From Miltoncostaea oceani (GTDB taxonomy: Bacteria > Actinomycetota > Thermoleophilia > Miltoncostaeales > Miltoncostaeaceae), in the NCBI RefSeq assembly GCF_018141545.1, contig NZ_CP064357.1, forward strand, positions 496,001-560,000: DNA of 64,000 nt. The letters are read 5' to 3'. Both the position numbers and the translations under genes were made by a program. Below, piece after piece: positions 25,099 through 34,574 of this stretch. Numbering within the stretch: position 1 is the stretch's first letter; each line of letters starts with the position of its first letter. Below the pieces are notes generated by a model. The model was not told where the DNA came from and did not search any database. It was given only the letters and a program-made list of their open reading frames with translations.

Positions 25099-26180
25099 AG
25101 AAGGCTCCGACGGTTGCTGGTGAGTACGTCGAGCAGCTGCCTGACGAGCTGCGCGACCTCGTTCTGATCGGTCGGGCCGAGGGCAGCCTCGAGGCCGATG
25201 ACATCTCCAACCTGCTGACCAAGCACAAGGTCGCCGACGAGGAGGTGGATGCGTTCTACGCCTACCTCAAGCAGGAGGGCATCGAGGTCAGCGACGACAT
25301 CAAGCCGGCGAGCGACCGGGAGATGGAGCTGGTCGGCCCCGCGCTGCCCGACAGCACCCGGCTCTACCTGAACGGCATCCGTCGCACCCCGCTGCTCAGT
25401 GCCGCCGAGGAGCGCCGTCTCGCCCAGCTCAAGGACCAGGGCGACGAGCGCGCCAAGGCTCACCTGGTGGAGGCGAACCTGCGCCTGGTGGTCTCGATCG
25501 CCAAGCGGTACACGGGCCACGGCCTGGACCTGATGGATCTCGTCCAGGAGGGCAACATGGGCTTGATCCGCGCGATCGAGAAGTTCGACTGGAGCCGCGG
25601 CTTCAAGCTGTCCACCTATGCGACCTGGTGGATCCGCCAGTCGATCTCGCGCGCGATCGCCGACCAGGGCCGGACCATCCGGATCCCGGTGCACAAGGTG
25701 GAGGTCCTCAACCGCCTGCGGCGCACCACGCGTCAGCTGACGGCCGAGCTCGAGCGCGACCCGACGATCGAGGAGATCGCCGTCCGGATGGGCGTCGACG
25801 TCGAGGAGATCCAGCACCTGCGCCAGATCAACCAGGAGACCGTCTCGCTCGAGCAGCGGATCGGCGACGGCGAGACCGAGCTCGGCGACCTCCTGGCCGA
25901 CGACGGCGCCGACGAACCTGACTCGATCGCGGTCGACGGGGCCTTCGAGGACGCCGTCGCCCAGGTCCTCGACGGCCTGAACGAGCGCGCCGCCACGGTC
26001 ATCCGGCTGCGCTTCGGCATCGGCGGCGAGGAGCCGCGCACCCTCGAAGAGATCGCCGTCAAGTTCGGGATCACCCGTGAGCGGGTCCGCCAGATCGAGC
26101 AGCGCACCCTCGCGCACCTGAAGGGTTCGGACGACACCGCTCACCTGAGGGAGCTGCTCGAGGAGATCGGCGAGGTCTGA
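25095..26180 (+). CDS. RpoD/SigA-like sigma-70 factor with region 1.1
   Basis: I chose GTG at 25095 because it overlaps the upstream stop (GTGA) and follows AAAGGA; ATG at 25059 is an alternative. The 361-residue protein has a region 1.1-like N terminus ([19 protein letters not shown]), region 1.2 ([18 protein letters not shown]), region 2 ([17 protein letters not shown], then [20 protein letters not shown]), region 3 ([12 protein letters not shown]) and region 4 ([20 protein letters not shown]). This is group 1 or 2 architecture. It could be a second vegetative-type sigma or, if this is chromosome, the primary one; the context (RuvC-like upstream, YidC-like downstream) is not the common rpoD neighbourhood. 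Confidence 0.92.
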   Translation: MKKAPTVAGEYVEQLPDELRDLVLIGRAEGSLEADDISNLLTKHKVADEEVDAFYAYLKQEGIEVSDDIKPASDREMELVGPALPDSTRLYLNGIRRTPLLSAAEERRLAQLKDQGDERAKAHLVEANLRLVVSIAKRYTGHGLDLMDLVQEGNMGLIRAIEKFDWSRGFKLSTYATWWIRQSISRAIADQGRTIRIPVHKVEVLNRLRRTTRQLTAELERDPTIEEIAVRMGVDVEEIQHLRQINQETVSLEQRIGDGETELGDLLADDGADEPDSIAVDGAFEDAVAQVLDGLNERAATVIRLRFGIGGEEPRTLEEIAVKFGITRERVRQIEQRTLAHLKGSDDTAHLRELLEEIGEV

Positions 26181-26187
26181 GGGCGAG

Positions 26188-26901
26188 ATGGAGGGGCCAC
26201 TGACATTCCTGGGATGGCCCCTTCGTTTCGTCGTCGACGGCGCGCAGGCGCTCGGGTTCGGGCCTGCGGGCCTGATCATCCTCGTCGTCCCCCTGATCCG
26301 GATCCTGCTCTACCCGATCGCCCATCGACAGGCGGCGGCCCTGGATCGGCTCTCGGCCCTGAAGCCGGAGATCACACGCATCCACACCGATCTCGCCGGT
26401 GACCGCGAGGCGCTCCAGCGCGAGCTCGTCGGCGCCTATTCCACGGCGCGGGTCTCCCCCTTCGGTCCGCTCCTGCTGATCGTCCCCCAGGCCCTGGCGC
26501 TCGTGAGCCTCTACTTCGCGGTCGCCCCGGAGTTCGGCGGGAGCTCATCCGATCTCGGACTCCCCCCGCTCGCCGAGCCGGCGCGGGTGTCCCTCATCGG
26601 CTTCGGCCTGGTCGCCCTCTACATGGCCGGCTTCTGCGGGACCCTCATCCTCTCCGCCCGGCGGTTGTCGGGGGAGATCGGACTCGCGACCCGGATCCTC
26701 GCGATCGCCGTCGCCGCCGGCGCCCTCGTGGCCCTCCCGATCACCTCGGTCGGCCTGGCGCTCTACCTCGCCGCGACAGCGGTGTGCTCGCTCGCCCAGG
26801 CGGCGCTCCTCTATCGCGAGTTCGGTCCCGGCGGCGGTGATCACCTCTCGGGAGATGTCGGGGCGCCACCCGCGTCACCCATCTCCTCAGAGGCCCGCTG
26901 A
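26188..26901 (+). CDS. YidC/Oxa1-family membrane insertase-like protein
   Basis: The protein (237 residues) matches the YidC core: GLIILVVPLIRILLYPIAHR as TM1, a cytoplasmic hairpin with LSALKPEITRIHTDLAGDRE, then AYSTARVSPFGPLLLIVPQA as TM2 and three more hydrophobic segments. YidC inserts membrane proteins and helps SecYEG. It begins 7 bp after the sigma gene and is probably cotranscribed. Chromosomal yidC normally lies beside rnpA and rpmH, so this looks like an extra copy. Confidence 0.82.
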   Translation: MEGPLTFLGWPLRFVVDGAQALGFGPAGLIILVVPLIRILLYPIAHRQAAALDRLSALKPEITRIHTDLAGDREALQRELVGAYSTARVSPFGPLLLIVPQALALVSLYFAVAPEFGGSSSDLGLPPLAEPARVSLIGFGLVALYMAGFCGTLILSARRLSGEIGLATRILAIAVAAGALVALPITSVGLALYLAATAVCSLAQAALLYREFGPGGGDHLSGDVGAPPASPISSEAR

Positions 26902-26970
26902 CACTGCGGTAACGGCGGCTCCGGAGCGAAGTCTGCCCTTGGCCGACGACGGGATTGCCATGCTCGCGAC

Positions 26971-28854
26971 GTGGCTTTCGCACATGGTTACGTCTCCCTG
27001 GACGAGCTGCTGGACTGGGTCCGCGCCCACCCTCTCGGCGACGGTCGCTTCGTGCCCGTCTGCATCTGGGGCAGCCGCGGTATCGGCAAGTGCGTCGCCC
27101 CGGACACACCGATCGTCTTGAACGGCGAGCGGATCACCATCTCCGCGGCCTGGGATCGCTGGGCGGGGGAGCCGAGGCCCGACGGAGACGGCTTCTGGGC
27201 CTCCTCGACGAAGCAACTTCGGACCGTCTCTGTCGACGGTGATCTGCGACTGGCCTCCGGCGAGGTGGTCCACTTCTACCGCCAGCAGGTCAGCGAACCC
27301 GGGCGGACGGTCGTGCTGGAGTCCGGCGAGAGACTCACGATGACCCGCGCGCATCGCCTGCGCACCCTCTCGGGTTGGAGAAACGACCTCCGGGTCGACG
27401 ACCTCGTGGCGGTGCCGGCACCCTCCGTCTCAGCGCGCCCGCGCAACGCCGGGCACATCGAGACACCCCCTCACATCGAGTGGCGTCGGATCGCCGCGGT
27501 GGAGGAGATCCGCCTGGAGGGCTGGGTCTACGACCTCGAGGTGGCGGAGCACCACAACTACCTGGCCGCCGGAATCGTGACCCACAACACCCAGGCGCTC
27601 AAGCAGTACACGGTCGAGAGGGGCATCGGCCTGCGCGTCATCCAGCCCGCCCACCTCTCCCAGGGCTCGGATCTGGTCGGCATCCCCTTCATCGACCAGG
27701 AGACCCGCAAGACCGTCTACGCCCTCCCGGACCGTCTCCCCAAGCCCGACGACGAGGATGTGCGCCGCGGCGGCATCCTCTTCCTCGACGAGATCAACCG
27801 CGCGAACCTCGCCGTCCTGCAGGGCCTGATGGAGGTGATCGGCGAGGGGACCATCGGCCAGTCCGGCTGGGAGCTCCCCGAGGGCTGGATGGTCGTCGCC
27901 GCCGCGAACCCGAACATCCCGGGCTACGACGTCAACACGATGGACGACGCCATGGTCGGCCGGATGCTCCACTACTCGCCGGGCTTCTCATCGGCGACCT
28001 GGACTCGCTGGGCGACCGAGAACAACGTCGCCCGGTCGGTCGTCAACTTCGTGCTCCAGAACCCGGACCTGGTGGACGGCGGTGAGTCCGAGCTGCCGCA
28101 GGAGGTCCGACCCACGCTGAACCCGCGCACCGCCTACTACCTGGCTTGCCTCTATGAGGCCGGTATGCCACTGAGGGTCCTCGACGTGATCGCGAACGGC
28201 CTCTGGGGAGATGAGGCCGCTCAGAACTTCCTCACCCATCACCTCGACACCGAAGCCCCGCTCTCGGGTGGACAGATCCTCCGCGGCGGCTGGCAGCCGA
28301 CCGTCGACCAGTGGGTCGCCGGCGACCGGTTCGACCTCCTGCGCGCCTCGAGTGAGCTCCTGATCTCGATGCTGTCCGGCAACCAGGCCGTACGCTCGCG
28401 CGCCGCCGAGGGCACCGCGATCTGGATGGCCTATCTCCCGCAGAGCCTCTTCGTCGAGATGGTCGTCTCGATCGGCGAGGCCTGCCCTGAGTGGCTGCCG
28501 GTCATCCTCACCTACGCCGAGACCGGAGTCGGCGCACGCATGCCGCGCAATCGCTCGATGCTCCGCCGGCCCGCTCAGCGCGAGATGGTCCAGCAGCGGC
28601 AGGGTCGCACCGAGCGTCGGCGCGTCGAGGAGAGCGCACGCGAGGAGCTCGTCGCCCTGCCGCCGGCGCGCTCGAACGGCGGCCCGGAGATCCCCGGACC
28701 CGACGATGCGGTCGAAGCTCCCCCTGCGCCTCCCGCGCCCGCCGGCGCCGGCTCGATCCGCCCGCTCGGGCGAGATGACAGCGCCGGCGCCGACGACGAC
28801 CTGCCGTTCACCCGACCCGACACCAGCCAGTTCCAGCTCCCTGACTTCGACTGA
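26971..28854 (+). CDS. MoxR-type AAA+ ATPase interrupted by a mini-intein
   Basis: The 627-residue precursor contains a MoxR-like AAA+ ATPase. Its Walker A is GSRGIGK at 34-40 and resumes with T207 after an intein of 166 residues (41-206). After splicing the P-loop reads GSRGIGKTQ and the protein has about 461 residues. Walker B is GILFLDEINRAN (about 262-273) and sensor 1 is VVAAANPN. The C terminus is a disordered Pro/Ala/Asp-rich tail. MoxR ATPases remodel metal-containing or structural protein complexes, often with a VWA-domain partner, which is not seen in the window. The start is GTG at 26971. Confidence 0.88.
   Translation: MAFAHGYVSLDELLDWVRAHPLGDGRFVPVCIWGSRGIGKCVAPDTPIVLNGERITISAAWDRWAGEPRPDGDGFWASSTKQLRTVSVDGDLRLASGEVVHFYRQQVSEPGRTVVLESGERLTMTRAHRLRTLSGWRNDLRVDDLVAVPAPSVSARPRNAGHIETPPHIEWRRIAAVEEIRLEGWVYDLEVAEHHNYLAAGIVTHNTQALKQYTVERGIGLRVIQPAHLSQGSDLVGIPFIDQETRKTVYALPDRLPKPDDEDVRRGGILFLDEINRANLAVLQGLMEVIGEGTIGQSGWELPEGWMVVAAANPNIPGYDVNTMDDAMVGRMLHYSPGFSSATWTRWATENNVARSVVNFVLQNPDLVDGGESELPQEVRPTLNPRTAYYLACLYEAGMPLRVLDVIANGLWGDEAAQNFLTHHLDTEAPLSGGQILRGGWQPTVDQWVAGDRFDLLRASSELLISMLSGNQAVRSRAAEGTAIWMAYLPQSLFVEMVVSIGEACPEWLPVILTYAETGVGARMPRNRSMLRRPAQREMVQQRQGRTERRRVEESAREELVALPPARSNGGPEIPGPDDAVEAPPAPPAPAGAGSIRPLGRDDSAGADDDLPFTRPDTSQFQLPDFD
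27091..27588 (+). other. Mini-intein in the ATPase P-loop
   Basis: The inserted 166 residues begin with CVAPDTPIVL (block A, Cys1), include GRTVVLESGERLTMTRAH (block B with T-x-x-H), and end with WVYDLEVAEHHNYLAAG (block F) and VTHN followed by extein Thr. All splicing residues (Cys1, TRAH, His-Asn, Thr+1) are present. There is no LAGLIDADG or HNH endonuclease, so it is a splicing-only mini-intein. Confidence 0.9.
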
Positions 28855-28980
28855 GGTCCTCGATGCGCGGGACCGGCGTCGAAAGCTCAGGCCGAGCCAA
28901 CCTCCGTCACTCCTGACCCGGGTCGGGCTCGCGCGCACAAGTCCGGACGGGGGCGATGTCGGGCCTACCATCCTCGTACG

Positions 28981-30120
28981 ATGAGCCGAGGCCGTGGGAA
29001 GACCGACAAAGCGCAGAGCACGCCGCGGACCCGGACCCCTGTGGTCGCACCGGCGATCACACCGAGAGTCCCGGCGACCGGGCTGACGCCGATCAGCGAC
29101 CTCTGCTCCGACGACCCGGTCCTCACCGAGATCCCGGAGATTCCGGGGCTCGAGATCGCAGAGGACGGCAGCATGTTCCTGCGCGACGGCACCCGGACGC
29201 TCGGGCTCTGGCGCGTGGCCAAAGGCATCGCGATCGTCGACCGCGGGTTCGGATACATCTTCAAGACTGTCCCCGCCAATCTCCATGACCGAAGCTCGTT
29301 CGTCTACTCGATCGCCCCCGACGGCACGCGTCAGTTCTCCCGTTGCGATGACAAGGGGCGCCGGATGCCCCATTGTGAGTTCGAGCCTGCGGTCGTCAGG
29401 CCTGACGGCACACGCGAGTGGTACATCAACGGGCGCCTGAGTCGCACCGACGGACCGGCGATCGAGAGGCCCGACGGCACGAGCGAGTGGTTTCGCGCCG
29501 GCCGCCGGCACCGCAAGGACGGACTGCCGGCAGTCGAATACAGAGACCAGGACAACAAGGAGTGGTGGGTCAAGGGAAAGCGCCACCGCGACGACGGACC
29601 GGCGGTCACCGGTGCCGACGGCTACCAGGAGTTCTGGCAGGAGGGCCGGATGCACCGCGACGACGGACCGGCCAAGATCCTCGCGAACGGCGCCGGAGTC
29701 CACTACTACCGCGACGGGCAGGTTCACCGCGATGACGGCCCGGCTGTCGAGTCGGTCGTAGCCGGTGGGGTCCGGCGCGAGTACTGGCAGCACGGCCGGC
29801 TGCACCGAACCGACGGCCCCGCGGCCGAGAGTCCCGGAACCTCCATCTGGTACCGGGATGGAGAACGCCACCGCGACGGAGGTCCGGCCGTCATCGAGGG
29901 CGATTACACCGCCTGGTTCCGCCGTGGTGAGCGCCACCGCGAGGACGGGCCGGCGGTTCAGCAGGACGGGAAGCCCGATGAGTTCTGGCTCGATGACGAG
30001 AAGATCGACGAGGAGGAGTGGCGACGACGTACACGGCACCTCCGGCCGACGCCAGCGGCGACGCCGGCGGCTGCCGGCGCCAGCGTTCGGTCGCTGCTCC
30101 AGAGAACCTCCCGAAGCTGA
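28981..30120 (+). CDS. Protein with eight tandem HRDDGPA-type repeats
   Basis: TACCAT (28966-28971) lies 9 nt before the ATG, and the N terminus MSRGRGKTD carries the RGR motif. After a 140-residue leader, the sequence from about residue 140 to 335 consists of eight repeats of roughly 21-25 residues built around G-x-x-H-R-x-D-G-P-A (GRLSRTDGPA, GRRHRKDGLPA, GKRHRDDGPA, GRMHRDDGPA and so on). Similar MORN-like repeats occur in giant viruses, large phages and some bacteria, where they form beta-hairpin stacks. The C-terminal EFWLDDEKIDEEEWRR resembles a cap. Binding partners are unknown; the repeat number probably varies by recombination. Confidence 0.8.
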   Translation: MSRGRGKTDKAQSTPRTRTPVVAPAITPRVPATGLTPISDLCSDDPVLTEIPEIPGLEIAEDGSMFLRDGTRTLGLWRVAKGIAIVDRGFGYIFKTVPANLHDRSSFVYSIAPDGTRQFSRCDDKGRRMPHCEFEPAVVRPDGTREWYINGRLSRTDGPAIERPDGTSEWFRAGRRHRKDGLPAVEYRDQDNKEWWVKGKRHRDDGPAVTGADGYQEFWQEGRMHRDDGPAKILANGAGVHYYRDGQVHRDDGPAVESVVAGGVRREYWQHGRLHRTDGPAAESPGTSIWYRDGERHRDGGPAVIEGDYTAWFRRGERHREDGPAVQQDGKPDEFWLDDEKIDEEEWRRRTRHLRPTPAATPAAAGASVRSLLQRTSRS

Positions 30121-30223
30121 CCCTCGCCTCAACGGTTCACGTTCTTGAGCCAGATGACAAAGATCTGCATCGCTGATGATGGGATCGCTGATCGAGGACG
30201 ACTCGCACGACTACGCTCGAGGA

Positions 30224-30886
30224 ATGTCCCGAGAGTCATCCATCTCCGGGGGCGGAGGAGGAGCGGCGGAGCCCGACCCGGCGGTCTCGTACGCGACTCC
30301 GCTCGGTCCCGTTCTCCTGCGGGCCGCCGGTGCCCGCCTCATCATCGCCCGACAGGCCGCGGGTGACCTCCTCTCGGTCAACGCTGGCGCGTTCCGGCTC
30401 CTGTCAGCGCGTATCCACCTGGTCGAGGGCGAGTGGCGGTGCGGCACGTATCAGCGCGGCGTCTTTCGAGCGTGGAGCGGCGCGGCGATCGAGCGCGCCG
30501 AATCCACCAGCGAGAAGATCTCCGCGAGCGTCGAGCGGCAGGTCTGTGGGTTGCTGGAGGAGCTCGCGGCGAACTTTGCAGCAGACCACCCGGAGGCCGT
30601 CAACGCGGCGGAGACGCGGCGGCTCGCCGATGTCCAGGACTGCGAGCGGGAGATGCTCGCCCGGATCGACGAGGAGGCCGGCTTCATCCGCCAGTGTGCG
30701 GCAGTCGCCTTGAGCGGCGACGCTGCGGAGCTCGAGGGCTACGACGCGGCGCGGTGGCTCGAGGGCGCCCTCGGACCAGCCCCCGCCCTCGGCGTCAACT
30801 CCTACCGCCGGCGGGGGAGCCTGCGTCTGCTGATCCTCCCTGTCGGATCCCTGCATCCCGGCCCGGACTGGGACTTCCACTCCTAG
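30224..30886 (+). CDS. Hypothetical protein
   Basis: I placed the start at ATG 30224, 6 nt after TACGCT, giving 220 residues; the frame is open from 30176. The N terminus is Gly/Ser-rich (SISGGGGGAAEPD). A central helical region (about 95-165, ISASVERQVCGLLEELAANF) follows, then a short beta-rich end. No family is recognised. Confidence 0.6.
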   Translation: MSRESSISGGGGGAAEPDPAVSYATPLGPVLLRAAGARLIIARQAAGDLLSVNAGAFRLLSARIHLVEGEWRCGTYQRGVFRAWSGAAIERAESTSEKISASVERQVCGLLEELAANFAADHPEAVNAAETRRLADVQDCEREMLARIDEEAGFIRQCAAVALSGDAAELEGYDAARWLEGALGPAPALGVNSYRRRGSLRLLILPVGSLHPGPDWDFHS

Positions 30887-30962
30887 GGCGCATGCGTGGG
30901 GTCAGGTGGCGCTCGGCGAAGATGAGGCGGCGTGGGGCGGCGTGGGGCCTACATTGAGTCGC

Positions 30963-31538
30963 ATGGACCTCGCCCTCGAGGGAGCGCCTGAGACGACGTC
31001 GGGTGGTCTCGCCCGCCCACGGGTCGCTGGGCTGATGCCGGCCTTCCTCGTCTGCGGTCTCGGGTGTGACCTCGAGGTCGCTGCGGCCAACCTGGGGCTC
31101 GCCCCCCAGATGCTGCGCCCGTTCGCCGACCAGAGCCTCCAGGCTGAACTCCCCGATCCGCAGGGGCGCTGGCGATACTGGCCGTCCACGGGGATGGCGA
31201 TGTGGTCGGGCGGCAACGCCGAGGCGGAGACTGCGCCGATCAGCCTGCGCCGGGCGCGGATCGAGGTCGTCCCGGCGATGGACCTCCTGCTGCGCGCCGG
31301 GTTCTTCTGCACTGAGATGAGCCTCCTCAGGTCCGCCGGCTGGAGCGCGCCGCTCGATGGTCGCGCCGGCCTCTGCGAGATGGCGCGCCGCGAGCCCCTC
31401 GGGGTGTCGGGCTGGTGGATCGACGATCGGGGCGACTCCGCCCGGGTCGAGATCTTCGCCGACGGCACCATCTGGGGCGAGAGCGCGCTGATCGCCGAGA
31501 GGTGGCTCCTGACCATCGCCGGTCGCGAGCTGGCTTGA
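30963..31538 (+). CDS. Hypothetical protein
   Basis: TACATT (30950-30955) lies 7 nt before the ATG. The 191-residue product has no recognised domain. It contains a Trp-rich middle (GRWRYWPSTGMAMWSGG) and a late strand pair (VSGWWIDDRGDSARVEIFADG). Its stop overlaps the next start (TGATG), so the two are read together. Confidence 0.6.
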   Translation: MDLALEGAPETTSGGLARPRVAGLMPAFLVCGLGCDLEVAAANLGLAPQMLRPFADQSLQAELPDPQGRWRYWPSTGMAMWSGGNAEAETAPISLRRARIEVVPAMDLLLRAGFFCTEMSLLRSAGWSAPLDGRAGLCEMARREPLGVSGWWIDDRGDSARVEIFADGTIWGESALIAERWLLTIAGRELA

Positions 31539-31912
31539 TGTCCCTCCCCGAGACCCGACATGCTCGAGGAGAGCCTGGGCTCCCGGCATGGTCGGTCAGG
31601 CGTTCCTCGATGCTCCACCGCCGGCTCGCCGCTCACCTGGACGAAGAGACGCTCGCCCGATGGGCCCCTCGGGTCCTGCGCAACATTGAAGAGATGTCCA
31701 GCTGCCTCAAGGGCGAGCCCCACACCGTCAACCTCGGGCGTTGGAGACGCGCTGTATCCGAACGCGATCTCGTCGAGCTCCGGCGGCTCCTCACCGGTTC
31801 TGATGAGGACTCGGTCCAGATGCGTGAGGTCTCCCCCTTCCGCGGGCTGCTGCCTCAGGCCGAGCGCCGCGAAGTCCTTCGGTCGAGGTGGGTCCCGGGG
31901 AGAGATGGCTAG
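31538..31912 (+). CDS. Small helical protein, unknown
   Basis: The ATG at 31538 overlaps the upstream stop by 1 bp. The 124-residue product has a helical middle (HLDEETLARWAPRVLRNIEE) and a characteristic end REVSPFRGLLPQAERREVLR. I know no family for it. Coupling with the gene at 30963 suggests joint function. Confidence 0.6.
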   Translation: MSLPETRHARGEPGLPAWSVRRSSMLHRRLAAHLDEETLARWAPRVLRNIEEMSSCLKGEPHTVNLGRWRRAVSERDLVELRRLLTGSDEDSVQMREVSPFRGLLPQAERREVLRSRWVPGRDG

Positions 31913-31988
31913 CGCACATCTTCGCGACTGATCCCCGGGGGCGCGTGCCCGGCCCCCGTGCGCCCGGCCCCGGGCGCTCGGCGATTCG

Positions 31989-34574
31989 TCAGTCCGTGGA
32001 CTCTGCGTCCATGTCGGCAAGCGCCAGCAGGACGGCACCGACACCATCGGGAGTCTGTCCGGGCATCCACTGCTCGACCTTCGGTGGGAGCGCCCCCAGC
32101 GGATCCCTGCCGGATATGAGGCTCCGCGGCTCAGAGCCTGCGGTGAGGCGGTATAGCTCCCCGCGTTGGCCGGTGCGGCGGGTGTGGCTGATCGCCAGCC
32201 AGGGCGCCCGCCATACCGCGAGGACGGGCCCGCGATCGGTCCGGCCACGCACGATCACCGGGTCGACGTCCCGTTCGGCCACCGCGACGGCCAGGATGAG
32301 GAAGTACTCGGGTTGCCTGGGCAACTCCTTGTAGAGCTCCAGGCCGCCGTTGCGCTCCTGGGCGATGATCCCGTAGTCGCGCTCGAGGATCTCGATGGCG
32401 CGTCCGTAGCCCTGCTGCTCCGGATTGGTCGCCTCGAGCGCGACCTCGAGGACAACGGCCGCGCTGACGGCGATCCCGAGGCGGGGTCTCATCTCATCGC
32501 ACAGACGCGTCAGGTCCTCAGTGGAGCAATGCTCGAGGAGCACCCGGGCGAGTCGCTCGCCACGCTCGAAACGGAGCATCTGCGCCGAGCCGAACGCGCG
32601 CCGCGGAGCTTCGGCGTGGAGCAGTGAGAGGAGGACCGCAGCGAGACTCGCGGCCGCCACCCGCTCCGCCGGCACCGGTTCGTCGCCGGGTGCGCTCAGC
32701 ACCTCGATGGCTTCGAGTACGACCGCGCCCTCTTCATGGGAGGGCCAGAGCTTCGCGGCAATCCCATGGAGGACGAGCCGCGCGGCGAGCACCCGAACGA
32801 TCGGGGGCGCGCCCGCCGCCCGCACGAGCAGGCGGTGGATCCATCGGCGCAAGCGATTCCGCTGGAGTTCGGTGAGCGTGTCGATGACCTCGGGCAGCGG
32901 GAGGTCCTCGACCACGACATTCTCCGGCGGATCTTCCATCTCGTCGCCGGTCTCGGCGGTCAGCTCCACCGAGCTGAGCTTCGTCTCACCCTCCTCCCCG
33001 GGCACCTGTGGAAGAGAGAGCGCCCATCGGGTGAGCGGGTCGCCGAGGACCGCGATGAGCCCGTCAAGGTGCTCCTCGAGGGTTCGCCGGCGCGCGCGGC
33101 GCATCACCGGCTGGTCGCCCGTCGTCGCCGCCTCAGACTCCGCTTGCGCCGCTGAGGACGCCGGGGCGGGCTCGATGAGCTGCATGCGGAGCAGGTAGGG
33201 TCGCAGGGCGTCGATGTCAGCGAGGAGCTGCTCGAAGGCATCACCGAGCACGAGTCGCGTCGCGGTCGTCATCGCCGTGCCGACCACGCGGACCGGCCGG
33301 CGTGTCGCGGCCCCCATGTCGGTCACGTAGACCCTGTTGCTGCGGGTCTGTGCCCCTTGGAGGACCAACTGGAGCGCCGCCCCCGGCGGCAGGGGCGGCC
33401 TGGTGGTGTGATTCAGGCACCCCGCCGGTACCTCGCGCGCGTCATCGATGATGAAGGCCCCCGCCTCCTCATCGAAGACCTCGATCAGTGCTGATTCCTC
33501 AAGCGGACCGGCCAGATGGAGAACGGTTCCCCCGGGCGCCGCCACCGCGGCCAGCAGCAGCGAGCGCACCTGGGATTCGCGGCTCGGCTCGGGCCCACGC
33601 AGACCCGCCACCCCGCGAATGGGCTGATCCGTCTCCTGCGGGGACAGCGGCCCCTCGATCTCACCGATAAGGCCTACTTCGCAGTTGCCGTCGGCGACCG
33701 TTGAGAGCAACGCAGGGGCCGACAGGTTCGGGCTCCCGGTGAGTGCCCACCACTGCTCTCCGATCCGCCACGAGATGATCTTGCCGTGGTGGTGCGGCCG
33801 CTCCAGCGTCCAGGCGAGCCGGCCTCCACGCGCCGCCAGGTAGCCCTCCAGTCGCGCCCCGTCGACCGTCGTGTCCGGGGCCACGAAGACGGTCAGGGCG
33901 GACGGCGCGAGCCGATCCACCAGAGCCTCGAGCGCCTGGATGCGCGAGTCGTGGAAGGGTGCGTAGGCGATCAGCTCATCGACGGGGCCGCGCGGCATCT
34001 GATCGATGATCGGCTGACCCAACGACGAGACCATCCGAGGCCCCTGGTAGGTGGCAGTTCCGCGCTCGAGCAACAGAGCGGCCCGCTCCATGGCATCGCC
34101 GGCGCCGGGCGACAGGATGACTTCCGAGTCGCTCAGCCCCCTCAGAAAGCCCGCCGCCTGGGCGAAGGTGCCGGGGACCGACTGCCCATCACCGCGGATC
34201 ACCGTCCAGAGCTCCGAGTTGCCGTGCCAGCCGGCGAGAGTCAGGTTCCCGGAGCCGACCGCGAGCGTCACCGCCTCGGGTCCGGCGACCACGATCACCT
34301 TCGGATGGAAGGCGCCCCGCGGGGACACCGCCCGGGCGTCGAGGTACTTGAGGCCGGCGTGGCGCACCGCGACGGGGTCGGAGCTGACCATGGCCGAGTC
34401 CGAGATCACCGTGGCTCTCGCCTGTAGGCCTCGGGTCCTCTGGAGGACCGCCCTCTCGAAGAAGTCCAGGTTCGCCGAGTAGGTCAGGAACAGGGCTTCC
34501 TCGGCCTCGTCCACATCGTCGAACAGCCCGATCGGCAGCCGGCTAGGCGTGGAGGCGGCCACGCATCTCCTCAC
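31989..34574 (-). CDS. Phospholipase D-like (HKD) nuclease-type protein
   Basis: The product is 861 residues from a GTG start that overlaps the upstream gene by 32 bp; a later start is possible. The N-terminal 280 residues hold two PLD-type half-sites: FHPKVIVVAG followed by LAVGSGNLTLAGWHGNSE (about 88-120) and HHHGKIISW followed by WALTGSPNLSAPAL (about 252-283). H-x-K and the downstream G-S-x-N are the catalytic pattern of PLD-superfamily nucleases. The remaining 550 residues are largely helical and unrecognised. PLD-type enzymes with large partner domains occur in restriction and phage-defence loci. The coupled partner encoded upstream supports a two-protein machine. Confidence 0.72.
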   Translation of the reverse strand: MRRCVAASTPSRLPIGLFDDVDEAEEALFLTYSANLDFFERAVLQRTRGLQARATVISDSAMVSSDPVAVRHAGLKYLDARAVSPRGAFHPKVIVVAGPEAVTLAVGSGNLTLAGWHGNSELWTVIRGDGQSVPGTFAQAAGFLRGLSDSEVILSPGAGDAMERAALLLERGTATYQGPRMVSSLGQPIIDQMPRGPVDELIAYAPFHDSRIQALEALVDRLAPSALTVFVAPDTTVDGARLEGYLAARGGRLAWTLERPHHHGKIISWRIGEQWWALTGSPNLSAPALLSTVADGNCEVGLIGEIEGPLSPQETDQPIRGVAGLRGPEPSRESQVRSLLLAAVAAPGGTVLHLAGPLEESALIEVFDEEAGAFIIDDAREVPAGCLNHTTRPPLPPGAALQLVLQGAQTRSNRVYVTDMGAATRRPVRVVGTAMTTATRLVLGDAFEQLLADIDALRPYLLRMQLIEPAPASSAAQAESEAATTGDQPVMRRARRRTLEEHLDGLIAVLGDPLTRWALSLPQVPGEEGETKLSSVELTAETGDEMEDPPENVVVEDLPLPEVIDTLTELQRNRLRRWIHRLLVRAAGAPPIVRVLAARLVLHGIAAKLWPSHEEGAVVLEAIEVLSAPGDEPVPAERVAAASLAAVLLSLLHAEAPRRAFGSAQMLRFERGERLARVLLEHCSTEDLTRLCDEMRPRLGIAVSAAVVLEVALEATNPEQQGYGRAIEILERDYGIIAQERNGGLELYKELPRQPEYFLILAVAVAERDVDPVIVRGRTDRGPVLAVWRAPWLAISHTRRTGQRGELYRLTAGSEPRSLISGRDPLGALPPKVEQWMPGQTPDGVGAVLLALADMDAESTD

